From Sipunculus nudus (Eukaryota; Annelida; Sipuncula; Golfingiida; Sipunculidae): a DNA stretch of 64,000 nt. Shown here one piece after another: positions 9,700 through 21,114 of the stretch. Under the pieces are notes generated by a model that was not told the origin of the DNA, did not search any database, and saw only the letters and a program-made list of their open reading frames with translations. Position 1 is the stretch's first letter. Each line of letters starts with the position of its first letter. Made by a program: the position numbers and the translations under genes. The stretch lies in contig CM049320.1 of the NCBI GenBank assembly GCA_026874595.1, positions 546,001-610,000 of the forward strand, read 5' to 3'.

Positions 9700-12272
9700 C
9701 AAGGCCTACAGGCCTAATGCAAACCTGTGCAAAGTTTAGGAGTATGAATGGAGGTTTATTTTTAAAATTTAATACTGATCCTCCCAAGTCCTGCATATCT
9801 ACCTTAGTCATTATGATTTCAGCAAAATGGACTGTTCTGACCTGCAAGTTTTGGACTAGAAAATTTTAAAACCAGAATATGGGTAGTCGACAAGCCACTA
9901 TGTGTATCCGCAAAAAAAAAAAAGTTGGACGGGTGAAGTGAGGCATGGATTAAGTGGCAAGGGGAATAGAGCGTGGTGTGTTGCATATTAGCATGGATGT
10001 CTGCAGCTTAAACGTGAATGTAGGTGGTGCCACCTGTCATAAAATCGAGAAAATTGTCCAGGATGTATAAACCTGCAAAATTTCAGGTGGATAAGTCAAA
10101 CCACTGCCGAGATATGAGTGATTTTATCCCAAGGCAGAAGAACAGATGGATGCTGTGCATAAGTGGTTGCAGGTGGCGCCACCAGTTTTGCCTATAATGA
10201 AGAGCTATGTGAGATCTATACACATGCAAAATTTTGGCCAAATCGGTAAAACGGTTCCCAAGATATGAGCTTGGATGTCTACAGAGTAAATGTGAATGTA
10301 GGTGGTGACACCTGTCATAAAATTGAGAAAGCTGTCAAGAATATAAAAAACCCTGCAAAAGTTCAGGTGGATAAGTCAAACCACTGCTGAGATATGAGAG
10401 ATTTTAACCTAAGGCAGATGAACAGATGGATGCTGTGCATAAATGGTTGCAGGTGGCACCACCAGTTTTGCCTATGATGAAGAGCTATGTAAGATCTATA
10501 CACATGCAAAATTTTGGCCCAATCGGTCAAACTGTTCCCTAGATATGAGCTTGGATGTCTGCAGAGTAAATGTGAATGTAGGTGGCACCACCTGTCATAA
10601 AATCGAGAAACCTGTCCATGATGTATAAACCTGCAAAATTTCCGGGGGATAAGTCAAACCACTGCTGAGATATGAGTGATATTATCCAAAGGCAGATGAA
10701 CAGATGGATGCTGTGCATAAGTGGTTGCAGGTGGCGCCACCAGTTTTGCCTATGATGAAGAGCTATGTGAGATCTATACATGCAAACTTTTTGCCCAATC
10801 AGTCAAATGGTTCCCGATATATGAGCTTGGATGTCTGCAGAGTAAATGTGAATGTAGGTGGCGCCACCTGTCATAAAATCGAGAAAGCTGTCAAGGATGT
10901 AAAATACCTGCGAAATTTCAAGTGGAAAAGTCAAACCACTGCTGAGTTATGAGTGATTTTAACCTAAGGCAGATGAACAGATGGAAGCTGTGCATAAATG
11001 GTTGGAGGTGGCACCACCAGTTTTGCCTATGATCAAGAGCTATGCGAGATCTATACACATGCAAAATTTTGGCCTAATTGGTGAAACGGTTCCCTAGATA
11101 TGAGCTTGGATGTCTGCAGAGTAAATGTGAATGTAGGTGGCGACACCTGTCATAAAATCGAGAAACCTGTACAAGATGTATAAAACTGCAAAATTTCAGG
11201 TGGATAAGTCAAACCACTGCTCAGATATGAGTGATTTTATCCAAAGGCAGATGAACAGATGGACGCTGTGCATAAGTGGCTGCAGGTGGCACCACCAGTT
11301 TTGCCTATGATGAAGAGCTATGTAAGATCTATACACATGCAAAATTTTGGCCCAATCGGTCAAACGGTTCCCGAGATATGAGCTTGGATGTCTACAGAGT
11401 AAATGTGAATGTAGGTGGCGCCACCTGTCATAAAATCGAGAAAGCTGTCCAGGATGTATAAACCTGCAAAATTTTAGGTGGATAAGTCAAACCACTGCTG
11501 AGATATGAGTAATATTATCCCAAGGCAGATGAACAGATGGACGCTGTGCAAAAATGGTTGCAGGTGGCGCCACCATTTTTAGTCTATGTTATAAAGCTAT
11601 CAAAGGGCTACATTTGTGCAAAATGTTTAGCCTGATCGGTCAAACGGTTCCAAAAATGAAGGCGCAGCAGTTCACATGTGACCTGATGATAAACCTGATT
11701 CGCTTAAAATGCAAACCAAGTTTTTTTAAACAGTTGAAAGATATAGTTCCAATAATCTGGGAATTCTGCATCTAAACATTGTGTCCAGACGTCTAGACGC
11801 TGTGTCTAGACGTCTAGACACATTGTCTAGACACCCCCCCCCCCCCCCCCCCCCGAGCCAGGTCAATTGCCATGGTGATGTCTGGACCCCACCTGTTTGT
11901 ACTGAGTGACCTCTTGACTTGGCTGCATGAAGGCTGTTTTCAAATACAGAAAGCCTTTTTCAACTAGCTACAATGCTTCAAAAATCTCCGAACTGGAACC
12001 ATTCGAACAAACTTGAGAGAGATTGTTCCAGGGATCATTTCTGTGAAATATTGGACAATTTGGCTGGACAGTTTCAGAGAAGAAGATTTTAAAATGCAGA
12101 TACCCAATAATAAGCTCCAGGGCAAAAAGTTTCACATGTGATGAATTCTTACATGTAATTTGGAGCTGCTAGCTCAGACAGTTTCTGACTTACAGCTATG
12201 GGCGGCGAAAAACCAGCCCTGGACGGCGGACGGACGACGCTGCGCCATCGCATAAGCTCACAGGTTCGCTAA
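9700..12272 (+). mobile_element. Complete family D element (2.57 kb)
   Basis: It starts CAAGGCCTACAGGCCTAATG then CAAACCTGTG (one base off the motif GCGAACCTGTG). It ends CGCATAAGCTCACAGGTTC followed by GCTAA at 12,268-12,272. The head motif and the tail motif CACAGGTTCGC are reverse complements. After the head come a conserved stretch shared with 25,790-25,920 (GACGGGTGAA, GGCAAGGGG-AATAGAG), then the 279-bp array, a poly-C run (11,836-11,854), a segment shared with other D copies (TTGAGAGAGATTGTTCCAGG) and a GGACGGCGGACGGACGACG stretch before the tail. No transposase or helicase coding is seen, so it is non-autonomous. Confidence 0.75.
9990..11590 (+). repeat. 279-bp tandem array, ~5.7 copies
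   Basis: Units begin near GGCAGATGAACAGATGGATG and carry two GGTGGCGCCACC-type palindromes about 125 bp apart: one followed by AGTTTTGCCTATGATGAAG, one followed by TGTCATAAAATCGAG. Copies recur every 275-281 bp. Exact GGTGGCGCCACC is found at 10,172, 10,730, 10,857, 11,414 and 11,563; elsewhere it is GGTGGCACCACC or similar. The several ~60-80 residue ORFs here are copies of one repeat frame and are not genes. Confidence 0.9.
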
Positions 12273-12289
12273 AAATATCACCTAAAATG

Positions 12290-12700
12290 AATGATCACCA
12301 CGTGTTACCGCCAAATTTGCGTTTAACTTTTCATTAAATGACTGGCCAGCGTTCATTAAATCGTTCATTTTTACTCCTGCAAGCGCCCGAGCGCAGGTTC
12401 AGGTGATCATTGACAGAACAAATACGGGTACATATGTACCCGAATAGGTAACCACGGTTACATGCAGTGACGAAACGTCATGTCATTGGTTCATTTCAAC
12501 TCATTTGCATAACTGAAGATGGCACTCACTTCCGAATATTGCCGACTAGCGACCGTGCATACAAGTGGGCCATTAATGAGGCCTTACAGAAGATGCAAAT
12601 TTCGGGGTTTCGGGCAAATTTGAACGATCTCAAATCAGTTCTCAGACGGGTCACGGCTATCAGACATTCGCGGAGGATGCCACGTTCATAGCTTGAAAGA
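12290..12700. promoter_or_regulatory. CpG-rich, promoter-like island
   Basis: About 400 bp with some thirty CpGs, between repeats that have few. It holds an E2F-like CCGCCAAA near 12,310, the 18-bp perfect palindrome CGGGTACATATGTACCCG (12,425-12,442), TGACGAAACGTCA (12,468-12,480), an inverted CCAAT box ATTGG (12,485-12,489) and an octamer ATTTGCAT (12,503-12,510). Together these are typical of an animal core promoter. An ATG in good context (GAAGATGGC, 12,515) opens 34 codons. Another frame stays open to 12,691 and encodes a basic, helix-like segment (WAINEALQKMQISGFRANL), but it lacks an early ATG. Which, if either, is translated is unclear. Confidence 0.4.
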
Positions 12701-12758
12701 AGCTGCTTATTTCTCCAGTGGAATACTTTTGATATTTATCTGCTTCCTATAAATTAAA

Positions 12759-12790
12759 CAAGGGACCTATGGGTCACGACGCTCAGCTGT
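12759..12790 (+). mobile_element. Family A head
   Basis: CAAGGGACCTATGGGTCACG followed by ACGCTCAGCTG matches the starts of the other family A copies and is preceded by A, as they are. The next tail in the same direction ends at 15,388, which would make a 2.63 kb element. However, a candidate first coding exon lies inside that span, so it may be a solo or truncated head instead. Confidence 0.6.
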
Positions 12791-13155
12791 TATATATGAT
12801 AAAAAAATAATATTTAGAAATGAGGCACACGCTGGTTTTGTGTAGTAATAAATATAAGCTGTATTATGAGTTGTTGTTGTTTAGCTTATGTATGATTTTG
12901 ATAGTACCTTTGGAGACAGGGAAGAGGATTGATTTCATTTATTTTATTAACAAATGGAGTACTATTGTCACACAGATTTTGACTTGGCCATATAACTTAT
13001 AAGCAGAACATATAATATGAGAGTTTAACTATTTATTAAAAAAAAATTACAAATATTGTCCCAAATATAATTTTTATAAAAAATAATAAGAGAATCATAT
13101 GATTTTTTAAAATGAAATATAACTGATATGATTATTAAAATAATATTAAAGAATA

Positions 13156-13179
13156 TATTCATGAATGCATTCATGAATA
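13156..13179. repeat. 24-bp perfect palindrome
   Basis: A perfect inverted repeat with no spacer: arm TATTCATGAATG and its reverse complement. It lies about 130 bp upstream of the ATG of the candidate exon at 13,313, in very AT-rich DNA. Confidence 0.7.
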
Positions 13180-13312
13180 CATTTTGAAAGTATTTGCACG
13201 AGTATTCATATACTTTCATTTTTACCTGAATTCCTATTCTTTATGCAAGAAATTTTATAATGGAGTACATAATCATATTCGTATTTAAATACAATTACAA
13301 AGTATTCGCACC

Positions 13313-13394
13313 ATGTCTGGTATTTATTCAGTTTCACCAACCAATGATGTTGAGAATCCAGAATATACAAAATTCACACATTTAAATAATGATC
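13313..13394 (+). CDS. Candidate first coding exon, unknown protein
   Basis: An ATG in good context (GCACCATGTCTGG) opens 27 codons plus one base and runs into a near-perfect donor (GATC|GTAAGTACC). An in-frame TAA at 13,286-13,288 shows this is the first possible start. The peptide begins MSGIYSVSPTNDVENPEYTK. It is polar, as expected for a cytosolic N-terminus; no domain is recognisable in so short a piece. A phase-compatible but weak next exon could start at 13,823 (ACTACTAG|AT GAG TTG GTT TGG). The exon lies between a family A head (12,759) and a family A tail (15,388), so it may be a normal gene exon or one carried inside an element. Confidence 0.5.
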
Positions 13395-13999
13395 GTAAGT
13401 ACCTGGTTTTATGGCTTTTACTTATATTAAAAAATAACTGTAAAAAATTCATTTTGGACTAATTTCACATCAATGTACACACTAGACACAGTAGGAATCT
13501 AGATTAATATTATCAACTGCATCTTTGTCTATCATGAATTTCCTTCATGTGATCCCTAATGATTAGTAATGAATAATATGATTTACTTCTTTATCATTAA
13601 AATTGAACTGAAAAATGCCATAGGTGACTGCATGGTGTTATTTGGAATATGTGACATTCTACCCATCGATACAAGATTCTTATATCATCAGTAACTGCAA
13701 GTTAATTTCCTGTTATTATAAACTAACAAATTCCTTTTCTATTTTTCTTTAATTTGTTATTAAAAACCAATAAAAATTTATTAATTTATTGTTTATTGTT
13801 ATGTTGTTTGTTAAAACTACTAGATGAGTTGGTTTGGACACCTGGATCAACTGTGGCTGGCCATAAGCTGCCTGGATTCCTGTATGCCTCGCCTCACGCG
13901 TGCATAATTTGATGAAAGGTCAACAAGGTCAACATACAGGTGACTCAAGAGGGGCTGGAGAGAGCCAAAGTCTGACAGGGTCTCATAAAAAAACATTAA

Positions 14000-15388
14000 T
14001 AAAAGCTACAATTTTTGGCCAATTTCTTTCAGCTTTCTAAACTAAAAAGCTGAAGTCCTAATGTGTGCATGATATGAAAATTATATCAACAGTGCTCACA
14101 GGACACAAACGTGCCATGGTCACAGTTGGGCAAACTTTAAGGTACTAATTTTAAATTTATACTAATAACTTATAAAATTTGAAAAATTCAGAACTAATTT
14201 TGGGTATTCAATTGAATCTTGATTAAATAATGTTACATCCCTGACAAAAAAATCTCTAGCTTCAGCAATGCCCTTGTTAAGGGAGTAAATATATTTCTTG
14301 ATTTTTTACAAAGTGCATTATGTTTGGGCCCATAACTTAAAACAATTACGCAATACTGACATCATTCTGGCATGTGCATAGAGAATGAAAAATATGTATA
14401 TTATTTATGATTAAAGTCAGATCAGTGGTTTTGATATTAGGCATCTTGAAGTGTAACAATGGGTTTTTAATGGAAAAATGAAGTTTTTCATTGATATCTC
14501 GAAGGAATTAAGTCCTAGTGACCAAATTCTTGGTATGGTAGGGGATTTTGGAGACATCTAACTGTATGCCGAATTTAAGGAACTAAGAGCTGAAGCTGGG
14601 GAGCTGAGCTCTTGCAAACTGCATAACACTAGCTTGATGTAAACAATATGTTACATGATGCTTGAAAACTTATTATTAAAACCTACAGTTTTTGATCAAC
14701 TGGTTTCAAATTTTTGGTGTTAACAGTTGAAATGCTAACAAAAACATGCTGAGAAAATTAAATCCACAGTACTTACAGGAAAAAAACGTGCCATGGTCAA
14801 AGTTGGGCTAAATTTAAGGTACCAATTTTTTATTTTTATTAATATTTTAGAAAATTTAATAGATTTTCATCTAATTTTGGGTATATAATTTAATTTTGAT
14901 TAATTAAAGTTATATTACTGGAAAAAAGGTCGATAGCTTTAACATTTTTTGTGTTAAGTGATCAAATATCTTTCCTGATTTTTTACAAAATGCATTATGT
15001 TTGGGCTCATAACTTTTTTAAATTAAATAATACAGACATAATTTCTGGCATGTACATAGGAACTATATAGGGGAATATTTATGTTAAATATGAGGAAAAA
15101 CAGATGAGTGGTTTTGATATTAGGCGGTCCTGAAGTGTGAAAATAGGTTTTTAATAAAAAATTGAGGTTTTTCCTTAATTTCTCAAAGGAACGAAGTTGC
15201 AAAGACCCAGTTTTCGGCTTGGTAGGAGATCTTGGGGACATCTAACATTATGCCGAATTTTGGATTCCTAGGTCTTACGGTTTCAAAACGTGCCACATCT
15301 ACGGACGGACGGACGGACGGACAGACGGACGGACGACGGACAATGGACCACGACTATAGCTCAGATGACTTATAGTCAGCTGAGCTAA
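14000..15388 (+). mobile_element. Family A, 'B body' in two tandem copies, with tail
   Basis: Two copies of a ~650-700 bp body (about 14,090-14,640 and 14,760-15,300) share GTGCCATGGTCA-AGTTGGGC, TTTACAAA-TGCATTATGTT, TTCTGGCATGT-CATAG, GTGGTTTTGATATTAGGC and CATCTAAC-TATGCCGAATTT. The second is followed by (GGAC)n, GACGACGGACAATGGACCAC and the full tail hairpin ending GCTAA at 15,388. The same body occurs at 33,840-34,330, 45,590-46,090 and 59,320-59,680. No coding capacity is seen. Confidence 0.75.
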
Positions 15389-15699
15389 AAAAGTTGTTAC
15401 GCAGAACTACATTCTAAGCTGACGAACCCACTTATGAATATGACCGTCCACACGCCATTTTCGCGGGTATATGTGAACTGTCAGTGACGATCTCAGAACA
15501 TCGTAATTTGTATCTGTATGAAAGATTAAAGTTGCTGACATTAAGTCATACTTCACCTAAAGTTCAACGCGCTAACCTCGACTTTTACTGGTTTTGCAAT
15601 CAGAATCCAAATAAAAATTTTAGGGTCGCACAGTAAATCTAGGGTCGGTCGGGTAACCGGAAACAAAGACTTTTTTTTTTAACGTCAAGGCACTGAGAC

Positions 15700-16150
15700 A
15701 CAGATGCCCTGCAGCTTTCTACTGGCTGAAGACATGGATAGACAAACATGCTGTCTACTGGCTGAAGACATTGATAGACACGCTGTCTACTGGATGAAGA
15801 CACTGATAGACAGACATGCTGTCTACTGGATGAAGACACTGACAGACAGACACACAGTCTACTGGATGAAGACACTGACAGACAGACACACTGTCTACTG
15901 GATGGTGAAACTAATAGACAGACACACTGACTACTGGCTAAAGACACTGACAGACAGACAAGCTGTCTATTTGATGTAGACACTGAGAGACAGATATGCT
16001 GTCTCCTGGATGAAGACACTAATAGATAGACGCACTGTCTAATGGATAAAGACACTGACAGACTCACTATCTACTGGATTAAGACACTGACAGACAGACA
16101 CACTGTCTACTGGATGGAGACATGGAAAGTCAGACACACTGTCTACTAGA
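15700..16150. repeat. 36-bp minisatellite, left block
   Basis: About 12 units of ATGAAGACACTGACAGACAG then ACACACTGTCTACTGG. Because 36 is a multiple of three and the unit has no stop in two frames, long ORFs appear on both strands (142 residues on the minus strand, rich in CLSVSSSSRQ). These are periodicity artefacts. Confidence 0.9.
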
Positions 16151-16634
16151 TGAATAGCCCTGTCAACCCAACCCAGTAGGCAATCGGATAATTGAGCTGG
16201 TTAGCCTACGCGTGTTGTGACACAAGTAATGTCGAGGAAAGTATCACAATGTTCTTGCGTTGCACTCATATTATGGTAAACGATCCATAAACTCAATATT
16301 ATGCCAAAATGATAAATTAACACAACAGTTACATGTGAGCTCACAACCCAAACTGAAACACCGTCTCCATGGACAGGGGTCTTTTCCTGTATTGCCTGCA
16401 AGCTGCCTGCATCATGTAACCCATGCAAGCCATGCTTGTGTTCATGTGGTCATAAATTTAAACAAACATGCCGAGGGGTTTACCAATGTGCTAGGTTAAA
16501 AAGGAACTTTTCTCGCTCATGTTTGGTATTATTAGAAAGTACACAAAAAATGAAAACGATTGGTCTGGTTTATTTTTATTGCCAGTGTACCTGTAGGCCA
16601 TGAAATGTCAGATATGACGATAATGCTAGAGGGT
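16151..16634. other. Unique segment interrupting the 36-bp minisatellite
   Basis: About 480 bp unrelated to the array. No element ends, target duplication or supported exon are visible. ORFs of 75-79 codons on both strands lack splice or start support. It could be an old insertion or the join of two separate arrays. Confidence 0.5.
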
Positions 16635-17455
16635 CGATATGACGCTACTGGATGAAGACACTGATAGACAGACAAGCTGTCTACCTGCTAAAGACACTGA
16701 CAGACAGACACACTCTCTATAGGATAGACACTGATAGACAAACATGCTGTCTACTGGATAAAGGCACTGACAGACAGACACACTGTCTACTGAATGAAGA
16801 TACTTACAGACAGACACACTGTCTACTGGACGATGCACTGATAGACAGACACGCTGTCTACTGGATGAAGACACTGAAAGACAGACACACTGTCTACTGC
16901 ATGAAGACACTGATAGACAGACACGCTGTCTACTGAATGAAGATACTGATAGACACACTGTCTACTGGATGAAGACACTGACAGACAGACACACTGTCTA
17001 CTGAATGGTGACACTAATAGACAGACAAACTGTCCACTGGATAAAGGCACTGACAGACAGACACACTGTCTACTAGATGGTGACACTAACAGACAGACAC
17101 GCTGTCTGTCTACTGAATGAAGATACTGATAGGCACACTGTCTACTGGATGAAGACTGATAGACAGACACACTGTCTACTGCATGAAGACACTGATAGAC
17201 ACACTGTCTACTGAATGAAGATACTTACAGACAGACATGTTGTCTACTGGACGATGCACTGATAGACAGACATGCTGTCTACTGTATGAGGACATTGACA
17301 GACAGACACAGGGTCTACTGGATGTAGACACTTATAGACAGACACTCTCTACTAGATAAAGACACAGACAGAAACTGTTTACTGGATACACTGACAGACA
17401 TGCTGCCCACTGGATGAAAACAATGACAGACCGACATACTGTCTACTGAGACATT
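16635..17455. repeat. 36-bp minisatellite, right block
   Basis: About 23 further units of the same 36-bp repeat, with more length changes (loss of CAGA, GATGAAG variants) than in the left block, degenerating past 17,340. The ORFs of 94-115 residues on both strands are repeat-derived. Confidence 0.9.
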
Positions 17456-17927
17456 TCTGATTATTTCATTGACTTTCTGGTTAAGATTTGAAAGGATAAT
17501 GCAGCAGTGTAACAATGGACAGAAGTGTGAATCAAATATCAGGTGATTTGCCTCTTTCTATGTAGTTTCACTAAGAACAGATTGTGCAGGCAGCCATATG
17601 CTGTATATAAGTTCCCCTTTATACACAAAAATAAAACTCACCATTTCACTTTCTATTCACATTGATATGCTTTCTATATCACCTGTTGGCCTTTTTTTTA
17701 AATGTCAACCAGATTGAAGATTATTTAAAATGCTTTACTCCTGTGTAACTAAAATAAGAAATTCACAAGACCCTCTGACAACTATACTAAAAAATATGAT
17801 GAAAAATAGGGTGCTTGACATGTACCATGTTTTAAAACTTAAACTTTACTACACATAAAGACAGTGGCACTTGTTATATAATATTATAGATCTTTTTCTG
17901 TCTTGTATGAATATGTAAAAGAACTGC

Positions 17928-19277
17928 AGTATTAATGTAGTCATTACACATTACTAAAGTTCTGTATTAATGTAGTCATTACACATTACTAAAGTTCTGT
18001 ATTAATGTAGTCATTACACATTACTAAAGTTCTGTATTATTGTAGTCATTACACATAACTAAAGTTCTGTATTATTGTAGTCATTACACATTACTAAAGT
18101 TCTGTATTAATGTTGTCATTACACATTACTTAAGTTCTGTATTAATGTAGTCATTACACATTACTAAAGTTCTGTATTAATGAAGTCATTACACATTACT
18201 AAAGTTCTGTATTAATGTAGTCATTACACATTACTAAAGTTCTGTATTATTGTAGTCATTACACATTACTAAAGTTCTGTATTAATGTAGTCATTACACA
18301 TTACTAAAGTTCTGTATTAATGTAGTCATTACACATTACTAAAGTTCTGTATTAATGTAGTCATTACACATTACTAAAGTTCTGTATTATTGTAGTCATT
18401 ACACATTACTAAAGTTCTGTATTAATGTAGTCATTACACATTACTAGAGTTATGTATTAATGTAGTCATTACACATTACTAGAGTTCTGTATTAATGAAG
18501 TCATTACACATTACTAAAGTTCTGTATTAATGTAGTCATTACACATTACTAAAGTTCTGTATTATTGTAGTCATTACACATTACTAAAGTTCTGTATTAA
18601 TGTAGTCATTACACATTACTAAAGTTCTGTATTAATGTAGTCATTACACATTACTAAAGTTCTGTATTAATGTAGTCATTACACATTACTAAAGTTCTGT
18701 ATTAATGAAGTCATTACACATTACTAAAGTTCTGTATTAATGTAGTCATTACACATTACTAAAGTTCTGTATTATTGTAGTCATTACACATTACTAAAGT
18801 TCTGTATTAATGTAGTCATTACACATTACTAAAGTTCTGTATTAATGTAGTCATTACACATTACTAAAGTTCTGTATTAATGTAGTCATTACACATTACT
18901 AAAGTTCTGTATTATTGTAGTCATTACACATTACTAAAGTTCTGTATTAATGTAGTCATTACACATTACTAAAGTTCTGTATTATTGTAGTCATTACACA
19001 TTACTAAAGTTCTGTATTAATGTAGTCATTACACATTACCAAAGTTCTGTATTAATGTAGTCATTACACATTACTAAAGTTCTGTATTAATGTAGTCATT
19101 ACACATTACTAAAGTTCTGTATTATTGTAGTCATTACACATTACTAAAGTTCTGTTTTATTGTAGTCATTACACATTACTAAAGACCTGTATTATTGTAG
19201 TCATTACACATTACTAAAGTTCTGTATTAATGTAGTCATTACACATTACTAAAGTTCTGTATTAATGTAGTCATTAT
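17928..19277. repeat. 35-bp satellite, ~38 copies
   Basis: The unit TATTAATGTAGTCATTACAC then ATTACTAAAGTTCTG repeats with almost no length change. The main variants are TATTATTG, AATGAAG and ACTAGAG. The near identity suggests recent amplification. There is no reading frame of note, since TAA and TAG occur in each unit. Confidence 0.95.
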
Positions 19278-19564
19278 AAACATATACAAGGTGAATTTGA
19301 GGCCAGACATTTCTCTAAAGTTGACACCATGTAAAATATATACTTTTGGACTTTTTTCTGTATTTTAAGTATATTTTTGTTGATAATAGTGAGTAAGAGT
19401 TAAATAACCAAAGCATACAATAATATACAGATCGACTGATAGTGACTGATAGAGTGGGCACAGTGTAAGGTGTGAACATCAATGTACTTAAACTGATGTT
19501 AACTTGTGCTTAAAGAGTTTGTGGTCCTGTGATACAATAAGAATCAATATCATCTGGGCCAATG

Positions 19565-19757
19565 GTTACCATGGTGAGGACACTGGCAAAACAACTCCTA
19601 TATATTCACACATGATTGCCATGGCAACCAGTTCACCAGCTGACAAAACCATTATGTGTAGCAACTGCAGTGAAAGGTCGCTCCACTGTTCATGGTAACA
19701 ACCTGTGTTTGTATATCCTTTCATGCACTACTGTTGTGTCTTCGTTGCTACGGTAAC
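19565..19757. promoter_or_regulatory. Cluster of four RFX X-box-like motifs
   Basis: GTTACCATGGTGAG (19,565), ATTGCCATGGCAAC (19,615), TTCATGGTAACAAC (19,689) and GTTGCTACGGTAAC (19,744) all resemble the X-box GTTnCCATGGnAAC bound by RFX factors. The second and fourth are close matches. The cluster lies in about 1 kb of unique DNA between a satellite and other repeats, so it is a plausible enhancer or promoter. In animals such sites often mark ciliary genes, but no such gene is identified here. Confidence 0.4.
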
Positions 19758-20012
19758 CATTCACAGTCATGAATAATTAATCAGTTACCTTGGCAGACAA
19801 GTTCCTATTGACATAAACTTATGCTCCACATTCAGATATTTATGACTGCCCCACGGTTGGCACTATATGTAAAGATATTAAAAATGGTGAGTTCATTTGA
19901 GATTTTGCATCATTACATGGAATAGATGCACAATATTTTACTACTGTGACCGAATGCCAGGAGGGTTCCATTGAATGTGTTTAAGTTTTCAGTTATTCTT
20001 TAACTTATCTCA

Positions 20013-20154
20013 TTATCTAGGGTTTGAAATTATGACTGACACTTTTTTCACACTGGTGCTGCCTTTTTTGCCAGGGACAAGCTGTATTTGTAAATTACAA
20101 GTCTGGTGGGCCAGTAGCAGTAGGGCCAAACAATAATGTATAGTTCTAGGGATT
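20013..20154 (-). CDS. Candidate minus-strand exon with strong acceptor
   Basis: A very strong acceptor (CATCCTTTTTTCGTTCCCAG, ending at 20,155) precedes 142 nt. One frame (one base, then 46 codons and TAA) begins IPRTIHYCLALLLLAHQTCN and ends KKVSVIISNPR. Another frame, two bases then SLELYIIVWPYCYWPTRLVI, stops after 34 codons. Both are open, so the frame cannot be chosen from this exon alone. No AATAAA follows closely on the minus strand, and possible donors (CCA|GTGTGA, AAA|GTGTCA) are weak. It may be an internal or last exon of an unknown gene. Confidence 0.33.
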
Positions 20155-20439
20155 CTGGGAACGAAAAAAGGATGGTGTGAGCTTGCAATTTTGAAACATT
20201 TTTTTACCCAGTCAAGAAACAATATGTGGAATTTTTCCTGCTTGTCTAGAAAATACAAAACTGCGCCTCCAGTTCTTGAAAACGGTGTATATGATTAATA
20301 GAACATTTAGTTCATTCACCCTTTTAGAATTCTGTTTGGCCAAATCACATACTAACAATATTACTAAGGACCTGGTTTTCAATGGCAAAAAAAAATTGAT
20401 CCATGAAAAAATGTGAGCATTGAATCAGCAGAACAATAA

Positions 20440-20805
20440 AATTTGTTTGTATGGCCTACATATTAGCTGGTCATGGTAATGTCTGTATGGCCTAATTATT
20501 AGCTGGTAATGGTAATATCTGTATGGCCTAAGTATTTGCTGGTCCTGGTAATGTCCTGAGCTGAAGCTGGGAAATTATAACTGATCATTTTGGGAATATT
20601 TTATATTATATATTTTTTATTAACATGGTTATGTATAGTTCACAAGTAATATATAATTTTTAATATTTACAGAATATAGTATTATTAATGTAATGTATTA
20701 TTAGCTGGTAATGGTAATGTCTGTATGGCCTAAGTATTTGCTGGTCCTGGTAATGTCCTGAGCTGAAGCTGGGAAATTATAATTGATCATTTTGGGACTT
20801 TACTC
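20440..20805 (+). repeat. ~100-bp direct duplication flanking AT-rich DNA
   Basis: TTAGCTGGTAATGGTAAT through GGGAAATTATAA-TGATCATTTTGGGA occurs at about 20,498-20,592 and again at 20,700-20,795, a period near 202 bp. The AT-rich spacer includes ATGTATAGTTCACAAGT-ATATAT, which also appears in diverged form inside the inverted-repeat element at 21,470-21,520. Confidence 0.75.
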
Positions 20806-21114
20806 TGGGCATTGTGACAGTTTTCAAAATTTAAACTCTAAAGAAATGGAAAGCACTTTTCTTTTAAAAAATAAATAAAGCAGTCACAAAAGGTTAATAG
20901 TTCATTCTCTCAATTTCTGCTTGTAGGTTACAAATAGATTTTTTTCAAATTAACCTCACAGAACTTACAGACTTTATTGAACAATTTCTGACAGACAATT
21001 AATTTCACATTTGAAAAAAATAAATAATGCTGTTTCATGTAATCTGGATTTATAAAAGTTTCTGACAAATTCCCAAAGAGTTGTTCTCATACTGAAAGTG
21101 TCTTATATATATAT

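Noticed and set aside
10443-11775. Several 61-82 residue ORFs (VNVGGATCHKIEKAV)
   Set aside because: The same frame recurs in each copy of the 279-bp repeat, with stops at fixed positions.
16160-16215. tRNA-derived SINE (GAGCTGGTTAGCC resembling an A box)
   Set aside because: No B box, no tRNA fold and no poly(A) or simple-repeat tail could be identified.
15639-17515. Long ORFs of 91-142 residues on both strands (CLSVSSSSRQ and DRHTVYWMKTLT repeats)
   Set aside because: The 36-bp repeat is a multiple of three and lacks stops in two frames, so open frames are automatic. There is no splice or start support, and both strands are open at once.
17928-19277. CRISPR-like array
   Set aside because: Units are continuous 35-bp tandem repeats without unique spacers, in eukaryotic DNA.
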